From Streptomyces sp. MUM 178J (GTDB taxonomy: Bacteria; Actinomycetota; Actinomycetes; Streptomycetales; Streptomycetaceae): 39,425 nucleotides of DNA. A program made the translations under genes and the position numbers. The stretch is taken from contig NZ_JADWYQ010000054.1 in NCBI RefSeq assembly GCF_022414575.1, forward strand, positions 1 to 39,425, in the 5' to 3' direction. Shown here one piece after another: positions 23,725 to 30,923 of the stretch (positions within the stretch are counted from its first letter, which is position 1; each line of letters begins with the position of its first letter). The notes under the pieces are model-generated. The model saw only the letters and a list, made by a program, of their open reading frames with translations. It made no database searches and had not been told where the DNA came from.

Positions 23725-24935
23725 CGGCGGGTCAGATACGCCTGGAAGGCGCGGTACAGCGTGTGGTTGGCGGTGCCGGTCAAGGGTGTCTCCCACTCCC
23801 CCAGGGTCTCGACGACCTGTCCCCCGGTGCCGAGCTTCCAGCGCAGCAGCCCGAACGGACGTTCGTCAGGGTCGAGAGTGGAGGGTACCCCGCGCATGTC
23901 GTAGACGTCCGCTCCCCGTTCATGGGCGTCGAGGAGCATCCGCCACTGCAGGGCGTTGGAAGGGCGGACCTCGCGGCGGTGGTCGGCGGAGGCGCCCGTC
24001 TGGTACCAGACGCGGCTGCCGACCGTCACCATCGTGTGCGCGGCGAGTATCTCGCCCCGCCAGCGGGCGAGATAGAGCTTCATCCGGCCGGGCTCCTCGG
24101 CGTTGAGGGCCTTGTACTGGCGTTCGTAGTACGCGAGGGAGCGGCCCAGCCGGAAGCCGTCGCGCTGCTCGGTGATCCCCAGCAGGCGGTGGAACTCGGG
24201 GAGGTCGGCGGCCGTGCCGAGCGACACCTCGACTCCTTCCTTCCGGGCGCGCCGCACATTGCGCCGCCACTCCTGATTGAGGCCCGCCCACAGGTCGTCG
24301 GCGGTGCGGCCGGCCAGCGGCACGCGGAAGACGTGGCGGGGCTGCGCATCTCCGTCGCCGCCGGCGCCGCCCTCGCCGCAGCGCCGCCAGCCGCGGGCCC
24401 GCAGCCGCTCCGCGACGGCCGCGCCCAGTGGGTCGACCTCGCAGGCGACGACGTCGGGGAGTCGACGGCCGCGCCCGGTGAGGGATTTCAGCCGGGCGGC
24501 GTTCCAGCGCCGGTACGCGGGCGAGGGCCCGATCCGCACTGCGAACGCGCCGGCCGCCCGCAGCTGGCGCAGCAGCGGGGTGAGCCAGCGGTCGAGGTCC
24601 GGGTCGGCCCAGTCGGCGACCGGTCCCTCCGGCAGATAGGCGAAGTGCTTGCGGGTGCCGGGGAGCTGGCGCAGCAGCACCAGGGCGGCTCCGGTGAGCT
24701 GCTCCGCCTGGGGCCCGGTCCGCGGGCCCCAGCCGAGCAGCAGGGAGCGCCAGCCCTCCTTGACGTCCGCCCACGAGGGGCACTGCAGAAAACCGGCCCC
24801 GAGGGCGGCGCCGGTGCGGGATGCGAGGAACGCGCGGTACGTCGCGGCGGTGACCGGCCCCAGCCAGAACTCGCCGGCCGTCTCCTCCCGGCGCCCGCGC
24901 GCTTCCCCTTCTGACATTGCGAGCAGCGCTGACAC
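23721..24935 (-). CDS. FemX/FemAB-like peptidoglycan aminoacyltransferase (GNAT-fold)
   Basis: The 404-aa protein is built from two GNAT-like domains. The second contains a Fem signature region: LNQEWRRNVRRARKEGVEV, YYERQYKAL, ARWRGEILAAHTMVTVGSRVWYQTGAS, and DMRGVPSTLDPDERPFGLLRWKLGTGG. Fem enzymes add the first glycine of the interpeptide bridge to lipid II using aminoacyl-tRNA. The start is GTG 24935, fixed by GGGAGG about 4 nt upstream. It is overlapped by the murJ-like gene, so lipid II modification and flipping are co-expressed. A homologue elsewhere could be the main FemX, so this may be a specialised copy. Divergent from the L,D-transpeptidase. Confidence 0.88.
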   Translation of the reverse strand: MSALLAMSEGEARGRREETAGEFWLGPVTAATYRAFLASRTGAALGAGFLQCPSWADVKEGWRSLLLGWGPRTGPQAEQLTGAALVLLRQLPGTRKHFAYLPEGPVADWADPDLDRWLTPLLRQLRAAGAFAVRIGPSPAYRRWNAARLKSLTGRGRRLPDVVACEVDPLGAAVAERLRARGWRRCGEGGAGGDGDAQPRHVFRVPLAGRTADDLWAGLNQEWRRNVRRARKEGVEVSLGTAADLPEFHRLLGITEQRDGFRLGRSLAYYERQYKALNAEEPGRMKLYLARWRGEILAAHTMVTVGSRVWYQTGASADHRREVRPSNALQWRMLLDAHERGADVYDMRGVPSTLDPDERPFGLLRWKLGTGGQVVETLGEWETPLTGTANHTLYRAFQAYLTRR

Positions 24936-25086
24936 TGCGCCTCCCTGAGTTGCGCCGTTGGGTACGTCCGGAAGGCTCACAGCCGACCGTGACCGAACCG
25001 CGCGGCGAATGTGACGGGACGACGACCGTTGCGCTCCAGAGGCGGTCACAGAGCCGCTCGTCCGTTTCCGCACGCCCTCGGCGGCC

Positions 25087-25092
25087 TAGAGT
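25087..25092 (+). promoter_or_regulatory. Candidate -10 element upstream of the L,D-transpeptidase gene
   Basis: TAGAGT lies about 55 nt before the TTG start, giving a leader of roughly 50 nt with a good ribosome site. The -35 is not clear, but the 212-bp divergent region with the FemX-like gene is the obvious promoter zone. Confidence 0.35.
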
Positions 25093-25147
25093 CCCTGGCG
25101 TCCCGGCGATCTTCACGCCGTTGCTCCCGCCGACCCCGGAGGTCCCG

Positions 25148-26371
25148 TTGCGTTCCCGCCAGATACGACGCCAGATACGTGCAGGACACATATGTGCGCT
25201 GCTCGCAGCCGCCTCGCTCACTGCCACGGGTTGCACCGCCGCCGCGGACACCCCGGGCGGAGAGCCGAAGGCGAAGACGGACGCCGCGCGGCAGGGCGAG
25301 GCCGGCCGGCCGGTCACCGTGACCGTGACCCCGCAGGGAGACCGGGCCGCCGCCGGCGAGCCGGTGAGGGTCACGGCGGAGGCGGGCACGCTCACCTCCG
25401 TCACCGTCACCGACGACAAGGGCCGCACCCTGGCCGGCACGGCTTCGGCGGACGGCCGCACCTGGACGTCGGACCGCGTCGCCGCACCCGGAGCCACCTA
25501 CACGGTCAAGGCCGCGACCCGCACCGGGGGCGGCCGGGCGGGCACAGCGGGGTCGTCCTTCACCACCGCCCCCGCCGACAAGGTCAACAAGGTCGACTGG
25601 CGGCCGGGCGACGGCGCCGTGGTCGGGGTGGCCCAGCCGATCTCGCTGGTCTTCGACCACCCCGTCGAGAACAAGGCCGCTGTCGAGAAGCAACTGAGAG
25701 TGACCACCTCGAACAGCACCGAGGGCTCCTGGGGCTGGCTCACCGACTGGTCGGGCAAGGACCGCGTCGACTGGCGTCCGAAGGAGTACTTCGAGCCCGG
25801 CACCGAGGTGACCCTGGACGCACGGCTCAACGGCGTCGATTCGGGCGAGGACGGCGGCTGGTTCGTCCGCGACTACAAGGTCGGCTTCACCGTCGGCGAC
25901 CGCCGGATCGTCAGGGTCGACCTGGACGACAAGCAGCTCACGCTGGAGCGTGACGGTGCGGTGGTCCGGCGGATCCCGGTCTCCGGCGGCACCCCCGGCG
26001 GCGACAGGCGCTCCTGGCGGGGCACGGCGGTGCTGATGTCCAAGGAGGGCACGATCCGGATGAACTCCGAGACCGTGGGTCTCGGCAGCGCATACGACAA
26101 GATGGTCGACTACTCGATGCGGCTGACCTGGTCGGGCATGTACGCGCACGCCGCGCCGTGGAACGCCGAGTACCTGGGCAAGGCGAACCGCAGCTCTGGC
26201 TGCATCGGCATGAGCGACCCCGACGCGGCCTGGCTGTACGGGCAGGTGCGCGTCGGCGATCCCTTCGAGATCGAGGGCGCGGACACCAAGGGCGCCCTCG
26301 CCCCGCATAACGGCCTGGGCGTCTGGAACGTCGACTGGGCGGACTGGCAGGCCAAGAGCGCCCTGCGGTAG
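25148..26371 (+). CDS. L,D-transpeptidase lipoprotein (Ig-like domains plus YkuD)
   Basis: The 407-aa lipoprotein starts at a TTG (25148), set by a perfect GGAGG 5 nt upstream; no ATG or GTG fits. Signal peptide and lipobox: LLAAASLTATGC (Cys29). Two beta-sandwich domains follow (~45-160 and ~160-245, with VDWRPGDGAVVGVAQPI), as in mycobacterial LdtMt2. The YkuD catalytic domain is ~250-395 with IVRVDLDDKQLTLERDG and the active site HAAPWNAEYLGKANRSSGCIGMS (Cys352). The usual His in S-H-G-C is Ser here. It forms 3-3 cross-links in peptidoglycan outside the membrane. Divergent from femX/murJ, so the three genes look like a wall-remodelling set. Confidence 0.92.
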   Translation: MRSRQIRRQIRAGHICALLAAASLTATGCTAAADTPGGEPKAKTDAARQGEAGRPVTVTVTPQGDRAAAGEPVRVTAEAGTLTSVTVTDDKGRTLAGTASADGRTWTSDRVAAPGATYTVKAATRTGGGRAGTAGSSFTTAPADKVNKVDWRPGDGAVVGVAQPISLVFDHPVENKAAVEKQLRVTTSNSTEGSWGWLTDWSGKDRVDWRPKEYFEPGTEVTLDARLNGVDSGEDGGWFVRDYKVGFTVGDRRIVRVDLDDKQLTLERDGAVVRRIPVSGGTPGGDRRSWRGTAVLMSKEGTIRMNSETVGLGSAYDKMVDYSMRLTWSGMYAHAAPWNAEYLGKANRSSGCIGMSDPDAAWLYGQVRVGDPFEIEGADTKGALAPHNGLGVWNVDWADWQAKSALR

Positions 26372-26389
26372 GCGCCCCGGTCAGCCCCC

Positions 26390-26422
26390 GGCCGGTCGCC
26401 GGCCGGTCGCCGGCCGGTCGCC
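26390..26422. repeat. 11-bp triplicate between convergent genes
   Basis: Three exact head-to-tail copies of ggccggtcgcc lie 19 nt after the L,D-transpeptidase stop and before the pirin gene end, followed by decayed copies. Each unit contains the self-complementary core ggcc. It may act as a structured end region, but no clear terminator hairpin is visible. Confidence 0.8.
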
Positions 26423-26449
26423 GGTCGGGCGCCGGTCGGACCTCGCGGC

Positions 26450-27109
26450 TCAGCCGCCGAGCTCCCACAGCAGCACCTCGGCGGCTGCCGCCCCCGCCTG
26501 GAGCTCAAGACCGTCCTCGCCGCTGATCCGCGCCGAGTCCCCGGGCCCGAGCTCTTCGTCCTCCAGCAGCGCCGCGCCGCGGACCATATGCACATACGCG
26601 GCGTTCGCGCCCGGCACCGCGGTCCGCTCGCCGGGGGCGAGCCGGCGTATGTGCAGCAGCGCGCCCGCCTGCGGCAGGGCGTACGGCGTGGAGTCGGCGA
26701 TGCCGCGCACGATCTCGTACGAGGGCTCGCCGCCCGGGTCGCGCGGTGCTAGCCACATCTGCACGAACACCAGCGGATCGGCGCCGTCGTTGCGTTCGAT
26801 GTGGCGGACCCCGCCGGCGGAGCTGAGGCGCTGGACGTCGCCGGGCCGTACGACGGTGGCGTGCCCGGCAGAGTCGCGGTGGGTCAGTTCGCCTTCGACC
26901 ACCCAGGTGACGATCTCGGTGTGGCTGTGCGGATGCTCGTCGAATCCGGCGCCGGGCGCGAGGTGCTCCTCGTTGCAGGCGAGGATCGCGTCGAAGCGGA
27001 GGTTCTCGGGGTCGTAGAAGCTTCCGAAGGAGAACGCGTGCCAGGACTCGATGCCCGCGTCCGCATCGCCCCCGCGGTAGCGCTCCCCTGCCCGCCGTAC
27101 AGAAATCAC
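26450..27109 (-). CDS. Pirin family protein (cupin)
   Basis: A 219-aa bicupin. The metal site has the pirin pattern FDEHPHSHTEIVTWVVEGEL (His59, His61) and GVRHIERN (His103, Glu105), which bind Fe2+ in pirins. The C-terminal cupin is shorter and lacks metal ligands. Bacterial pirins include quercetinases and proteins that affect central metabolism; in Streptomyces and Serratia, pirins are linked to pyruvate/acetyl-CoA flux. That makes its position next to the fatty-acid regulator suggestive but unproven. The start is GTG 27109, preceded by a -10-like TACCGT ending 6 nt earlier, so leaderless. Confidence 0.9.
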   Translation of the reverse strand: MISVRRAGERYRGGDADAGIESWHAFSFGSFYDPENLRFDAILACNEEHLAPGAGFDEHPHSHTEIVTWVVEGELTHRDSAGHATVVRPGDVQRLSSAGGVRHIERNDGADPLVFVQMWLAPRDPGGEPSYEIVRGIADSTPYALPQAGALLHIRRLAPGERTAVPGANAAYVHMVRGAALLEDEELGPGDSARISGEDGLELQAGAAAAEVLLWELGG

Positions 27110-27115
27110 GCCCCC

Positions 27116-27121
27116 ACGGTA
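27116..27121 (-). promoter_or_regulatory. Candidate -10 element for leaderless pirin transcript
   Basis: TACCGT on the minus strand ends 6 nt before the GTG start. The same hexamer with the same spacing precedes the EI24 gene at 36692. Confidence 0.5.
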
Positions 27122-27326
27122 TCCCCGCGTCCCAGCGCCGGAACCGCCGCGTCCGGAGTACGCCAAAGGCCTCGTTCCCCCATATGCCAGACGCCGCGTC
27201 CAGGGGACGAAACGCGCGGTCCCGGCGACGCCCGCCAGCCCCCTTGTATACCCCGTACGCCCCGTACGCACCGGTAGCCCGACCCGCCACTCCGCGCACC
27301 CGTCCCGATAAGGCACTCTTGTCCCC

Positions 27327-28511
27327 GTGCCAGAACCTGCAGCGAACGACGAACACCCGCACTCCGCGACTCTGCGCCGGCTGGAGCGGTCCTCCGGCCG
27401 GCTCGCCGCAAGCGCCATCGCGCGCATGGACGAGACGCTGCCCTGGTACCGGGCGATGCCCCCGGAGAACCGGTCCTGGATCGGACTGGTGGCACAGGCG
27501 GGCATCGCCGCCTTCACCGAGTGGTTCCGGCATCCGGAAACCCCCCAGGCGATCTCGACGGACGTCTTCGGCACGGCGCCGCGCGAGCTGACCCGGGCGA
27601 TCACGCTGCGCCAGACCGTGGAGATGGTGCGCACCACCATCGAGGTCATGGAGTCGGCGATCGAGGAGGTCGCGGCGCCGGGCGACGAGTCGGTGCTCCG
27701 CGAGGCGCTGCTCGTCTACGCGCGGGAGATCGCCTTCGCCACCGCACAGGTGTACGCACAGGCCGCCGAGGCCCGCGGCGCGTGGGACGCCCGGCTGGAG
27801 TCGCTGGTCGTCAACGCGGTGCTGTCGGGCGAAGCCGACGAGGGCGCGGTCTCCCGGGCCGCCGCCCTCGGCTGGAACGCGCCCGAGCATGTGTGCGTCA
27901 TCCTGGGCACCGCGCCCGACGGGGACAGCGAGCTGACGGTGGAGGCGATCCGCCGGGCCGCCCGGCACGCCAAGCTCCAGGTGCTGACCGGGGTGCTCGG
28001 GGACCGGCTCGTGGTCATCGCGGGCGGCAGCGACAACCCGCTGCAGGTCGCCAAGGCGCTGATCGGGCCGTATGCGGCAGGGCCCGTGGTAGCCGGTCCC
28101 GTGGTGCCCGATCTGCTCGCGGCCACGCGCTCCGCGCAGGCCGCGGCCGCCGGGCTCAAGGCGTGTTCGGCCTGGCAGGACGCCCCGCGCCCGGTGCTCG
28201 CGGACGATCTGCTGCCGGAGCGCGCGATCGCCGCCGACCCGGCCGCGCGCGAGCAGCTGGTGGAGGAGATCTACAGACCACTGGAGGAAGCGGGCTCGGC
28301 GCTGCTGGAGACGCTGAGCGTCTATCTGGAGCAGGCGAGCAGCTTGGAGGGCGCCGCACGGATGCTCTTCGTCCACCCCAACACCGTGCGCTACCGGCTG
28401 CGACGTGTGACTGATGTCACCGGGTGGTCACCCTCCGATGTTCGCTCGGCGTTCACTCTGCGGATCGCACTGATCCTGGGGCGTCTGGCCGACGCCGACT
28501 CCCAGCCCTAA
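27327..28511 (+). CDS. fasR: FasR-type transcriptional activator of fatty-acid synthesis
   Basis: The 394-aa regulator is directly upstream of fabD, where FasR of Streptomyces coelicolor lies. The N-terminal ~1-155 is a helical domain (LTRAITLRQTVEMVRTTIEVM), the middle is a PucR/CdaR-like GGDEF-related region, and the C-terminus has a PucR-type helix-turn-helix: ASSLEGAARMLFVHPNTVRYRLRRV, then GWSPSDVRSAFTLRIAL. FasR activates the fabDHPF operon. The start is GTG 27327 and no ribosome site is visible; CACTCT ends 7 nt before it, suggesting a leaderless transcript. The gap to fabD is 89 bp and probably contains its target. Confidence 0.93.
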   Translation: MPEPAANDEHPHSATLRRLERSSGRLAASAIARMDETLPWYRAMPPENRSWIGLVAQAGIAAFTEWFRHPETPQAISTDVFGTAPRELTRAITLRQTVEMVRTTIEVMESAIEEVAAPGDESVLREALLVYAREIAFATAQVYAQAAEARGAWDARLESLVVNAVLSGEADEGAVSRAAALGWNAPEHVCVILGTAPDGDSELTVEAIRRAARHAKLQVLTGVLGDRLVVIAGGSDNPLQVAKALIGPYAAGPVVAGPVVPDLLAATRSAQAAAAGLKACSAWQDAPRPVLADDLLPERAIAADPAAREQLVEEIYRPLEEAGSALLETLSVYLEQASSLEGAARMLFVHPNTVRYRLRRVTDVTGWSPSDVRSAFTLRIALILGRLADADSQP

Positions 28512-28600
28512 TCTTTTGTCGAACACCAACAATTCCCCCAACGGTTCTTCGTCCCTGTCCCCACGGGCATTTGGAGCCGTCCACAAGAGAGAGTGTGAGG
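28512..28600 (+). promoter_or_regulatory. fasR-fabD intergenic: fab operon promoter and probable FasR target
   Basis: The 89-bp gap is relatively AT-rich for this genome (tcttttgtcgaacaccaaca, then aattccccc). It has TTTGT and AACAA elements in partial dyad (near 28515-28530). No terminator follows fasR, so read-through from fasR into fabD is possible in addition to a promoter here. FasR is known to activate the operon by binding this promoter region; the exact site is not visible to me. Confidence 0.5.
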
Positions 28601-29518
28601 GTGCTCGTACTCGTCGCTCCCGGCCAAGGCGCTCAGACGCCCGGCTTCCTGACTCCCTGGCTCGACCTCCCCGGCGCCGGTGACCGCCTCGCGGCCTGGT
28701 CCGACGCCATCGGACTCGACCTCGTCCACTACGGCACGAAGGCCGACGCGGACGAGATCCGCGACACGGCCGTGGCACAGCCGCTGCTCGTCGCAGCCGG
28801 ACTGCTGTCCGCAGACGCGCTCGGGGCGGCCCCCGACGCCGTCGCCGGCCACAGCGTCGGCGAGATCACCGCGGCCGTCTTCGCGGGCGTGCTCGACGAG
28901 ACGTCCGCACTGCGACTCGTACGGAAACGCGGCCTGGCGATGGCCGAGGCCGCGGCCGTGACGCAGACCGGCATGTCCGCCGTGCTCGGCGGCGACCCGG
29001 AGCAGGTCGTCGCACACCTCCAGGGCCTGGGCCTGACCCCGGCGAATGTGAACGGCGCGGGCCAGATCGTGGCCGCGGGCACGGCGGAGCAGCTCGCCGC
29101 GCTCGCCGAGAACAAGCCCGAGAAGGCCCGGGTGATCCCGCTGAAGGTGGCGGGCGCGTTCCACACCCACCACATGGCGCCCGCGGTCGCCGCCCTGGAG
29201 GAGGCCGCCGCTTCCCTCGCCCCGGCGGCTCCGGCCGTCGCGTATGTCTCCAACAAGGACGGCCAGGTCGTCGCCGACGGCGCGGAGGTCGTGACGCGGC
29301 TCGTGGGCCAGGTCGCCAACCCGGTCCGCTGGGACCTGTGCATGGAGACCTTCACTCAGCGCGGCGCGACCGCCCTGGTCGAGGTGTGTCCCGGGGGCAC
29401 CCTCACCGGACTGGCCAAGCGCGCCCTGCCGGGCGTCAAGACGCTGGCGCTGAAGACCCCCGACGACCTCGACGCGGCCCGCACGCTCGTCGCCGAGCAC
29501 GCCGAGCACTCCGCCTGA
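28601..29518 (+). CDS. fabD: Malonyl-CoA:ACP malonyltransferase
   Basis: The 305-aa acyltransferase has the nucleophile in VAGHSVGEI (Ser85), the N-terminal GQGAQ (9-13, backbone oxyanion hole) and FHTHHM (catalytic His). It charges AcpP with malonyl groups for type II fatty-acid synthesis and can also serve polyketide synthases. The start is GTG 28601 (MLVLVAPGQGAQ); GTG 28595 is in frame two codons earlier and could be used, as a GAGAGAG purine run precedes both. First gene of fabD-fabH-acpP-fabF; the gap to fabH is 18 bp. Confidence 0.97.
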   Translation: MLVLVAPGQGAQTPGFLTPWLDLPGAGDRLAAWSDAIGLDLVHYGTKADADEIRDTAVAQPLLVAAGLLSADALGAAPDAVAGHSVGEITAAVFAGVLDETSALRLVRKRGLAMAEAAAVTQTGMSAVLGGDPEQVVAHLQGLGLTPANVNGAGQIVAAGTAEQLAALAENKPEKARVIPLKVAGAFHTHHMAPAVAALEEAAASLAPAAPAVAYVSNKDGQVVADGAEVVTRLVGQVANPVRWDLCMETFTQRGATALVEVCPGGTLTGLAKRALPGVKTLALKTPDDLDAARTLVAEHAEHSA

Positions 29519-29536
29519 GAGAAGGAGCCGTAGAGC

Positions 29537-30538
29537 ATGTCGAAGATCAAACCCGCCAGGGGAGCGTCGTACGCGCGCATCATGGGCGTCGGCGGCTACC
29601 GTCCCACGCGGGTCGTGCCCAATGAGGTGATCCTCGAGACGATCGACTCGTCCGACGAGTGGATCCGCTCGCGCTCCGGCATCGCCACCCGCCACTGGGC
29701 CTCCGACGAGGAGACCGTCGCCGCCATGTCCCTGGAGGCGTCGGGCAAGGCCATCGCCGATGCGGGGCTGACCCCGCAGCACATCGACGCGGTGATCGTC
29801 TCCACCGTCTCGCACTTCAAGCAGACCCCGGCCGTGGCGACCGAGATCGCCGACAAGCTCGGCGCCGGCAAGCCTGCCGCGTTCGACATCTCCGCCGGCT
29901 GTGCCGGCTTCGGCTACGGCCTCACCCTCGCCAAGGGCATGATCGTCGAGGGTTCGGCGGAGCATGTGCTGGTCATCGGCGTGGAGCGGCTGAGCGATCT
30001 GACCGATCTGGAGGACCGGGCCACGGCCTTCCTGTTCGGCGACGGCGCCGGCGCGGTCGTGGTGGGCCCCTGTGAGGAGCCGGCGATCGGCCCGACCGTC
30101 TGGGGCTCGGAGGGCGACAAGTCCGAGACCATCAAGCAGACCGTTCCGTGGACGGACTACCGCGACGGCGACGTCGCCCGGTTCCCCGCCATCACGCAGG
30201 AGGGCCAGGCGGTGTTCCGCTGGGCCGTCTTCGAGATGGCGAAGGTGGCCCAGCAGGCGCTGGACGCGGCCGGCATCACGGCGGACGACCTGGACGTCTT
30301 CATTCCGCACCAGGCCAATATGCGGATCATCGATTCGATGGTGAAGACTCTGAAGCTGCCGGAGCACGTCACGGTCGCCCGTGACGTGGAGACCACCGGC
30401 AACACCTCGGCCGCCTCGATTCCGCTCGCGATGGAGCGGCTTCTGGCGACCGGTCAGGCGAAGAGCGGGGACACCGCGCTCGTCATCGGCTTCGGGGCGG
30501 GGCTCGTCTACGCCGCGACGGTCGTTACCCTCCCCTAG
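29537..30538 (+). CDS. fabH: Beta-ketoacyl-ACP synthase III
   Basis: The 333-aa protein has the full KAS III architecture and starts fatty-acid chains by condensing acyl-CoA with malonyl-ACP. The catalytic triad is Cys122 in ISAGCAGFGYGL, His258 in IPHQANMRI and Asn289 in TGNTSAAS. In Streptomyces it prefers branched starters (isobutyryl-, isovaleryl-, anteiso-CoA), which sets the branched-chain lipid profile; this is family knowledge. The start ATG has AAGGAG 9 nt upstream. The next gene, acpP, begins 58 bp downstream. Confidence 0.98.
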   Translation: MSKIKPARGASYARIMGVGGYRPTRVVPNEVILETIDSSDEWIRSRSGIATRHWASDEETVAAMSLEASGKAIADAGLTPQHIDAVIVSTVSHFKQTPAVATEIADKLGAGKPAAFDISAGCAGFGYGLTLAKGMIVEGSAEHVLVIGVERLSDLTDLEDRATAFLFGDGAGAVVVGPCEEPAIGPTVWGSEGDKSETIKQTVPWTDYRDGDVARFPAITQEGQAVFRWAVFEMAKVAQQALDAAGITADDLDVFIPHQANMRIIDSMVKTLKLPEHVTVARDVETTGNTSAASIPLAMERLLATGQAKSGDTALVIGFGAGLVYAATVVTLP

Positions 30539-30569
30539 GCGCTTGCGGATCTTCCCAAGCACCACACCC

Positions 30570-30581
30570 TCTGTTAACAGA
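30570..30581 (+). promoter_or_regulatory. Perfect 12-bp palindrome before acpP
   Basis: tctgttaacaga is a perfect palindrome 15 nt before the acpP start, just upstream of its AAGGAG ribosome site. It is AT-rich compared with its surroundings. It could be a binding or processing site affecting acpP, which must be made in excess over the enzymes. Function not known. Confidence 0.45.
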
Positions 30582-30596
30582 TAGAAGGAGCGCCAC

Positions 30597-30845
30597 ATGG
30601 CCGCCACTCAGGAAGAGATCGTCGCCGGTCTCGCAGAGATCGTGAACGAGATCGCGGGCATCCCGACCGAGGACGTCCAGCTCGACAAGTCCTTCACCGA
30701 CGACCTGGACGTCGACTCGCTGTCCATGGTCGAGGTCGTCGTCGCCGCCGAGGAGCGCTTCGACGTGAAGATCCCCGACGACGACGTCAAGAACCTCAAG
30801 ACCGTCGGCGACGCGACGAAGTACATCCTCGATCACCAGGGCTGA
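30597..30845 (+). CDS. acpP: Acyl carrier protein of fatty-acid synthesis
   Basis: The 82-aa acidic four-helix carrier has phosphopantetheine-attachment Ser41 in DLDVDSLSMVEVVV. It holds growing chains for FabD, FabH and FabF. ATG 30597 has AAGGAG 7 nt upstream. It is flanked by a 12-bp palindrome upstream and a hairpin downstream, which could set its mRNA abundance relative to neighbours. Confidence 0.98.
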   Translation: MAATQEEIVAGLAEIVNEIAGIPTEDVQLDKSFTDDLDVDSLSMVEVVVAAEERFDVKIPDDDVKNLKTVGDATKYILDHQG

Positions 30846-30862
30846 ACCTGATATGCGTTTGT

Positions 30863-30880
30863 CGCCACCCGGCGGTGGCG
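30863..30880 (+). terminator. Intercistronic hairpin between acpP and fabF
   Basis: A perfect 7-bp stem (cgccacc/ggtggcg) with a 4-nt loop lies 17 nt past the acpP stop and 44 nt before fabF. It may partly terminate transcription or protect the acpP mRNA from 3' decay, giving more ACP than FabF. It is too short to be a strong terminator. Confidence 0.45.
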
Positions 30881-30923
30881 CCGTGACAATTCAGCACCCT
30901 CTACACGTGGAGAAAGAATTCCT

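Noticed and set aside
20713..23904. A 1063-residue plus-strand open frame across the two-component and murJ genes
   Set aside because: It is a GC-driven shadow; the opposite strand has recognisable regulator, kinase and flippase genes.
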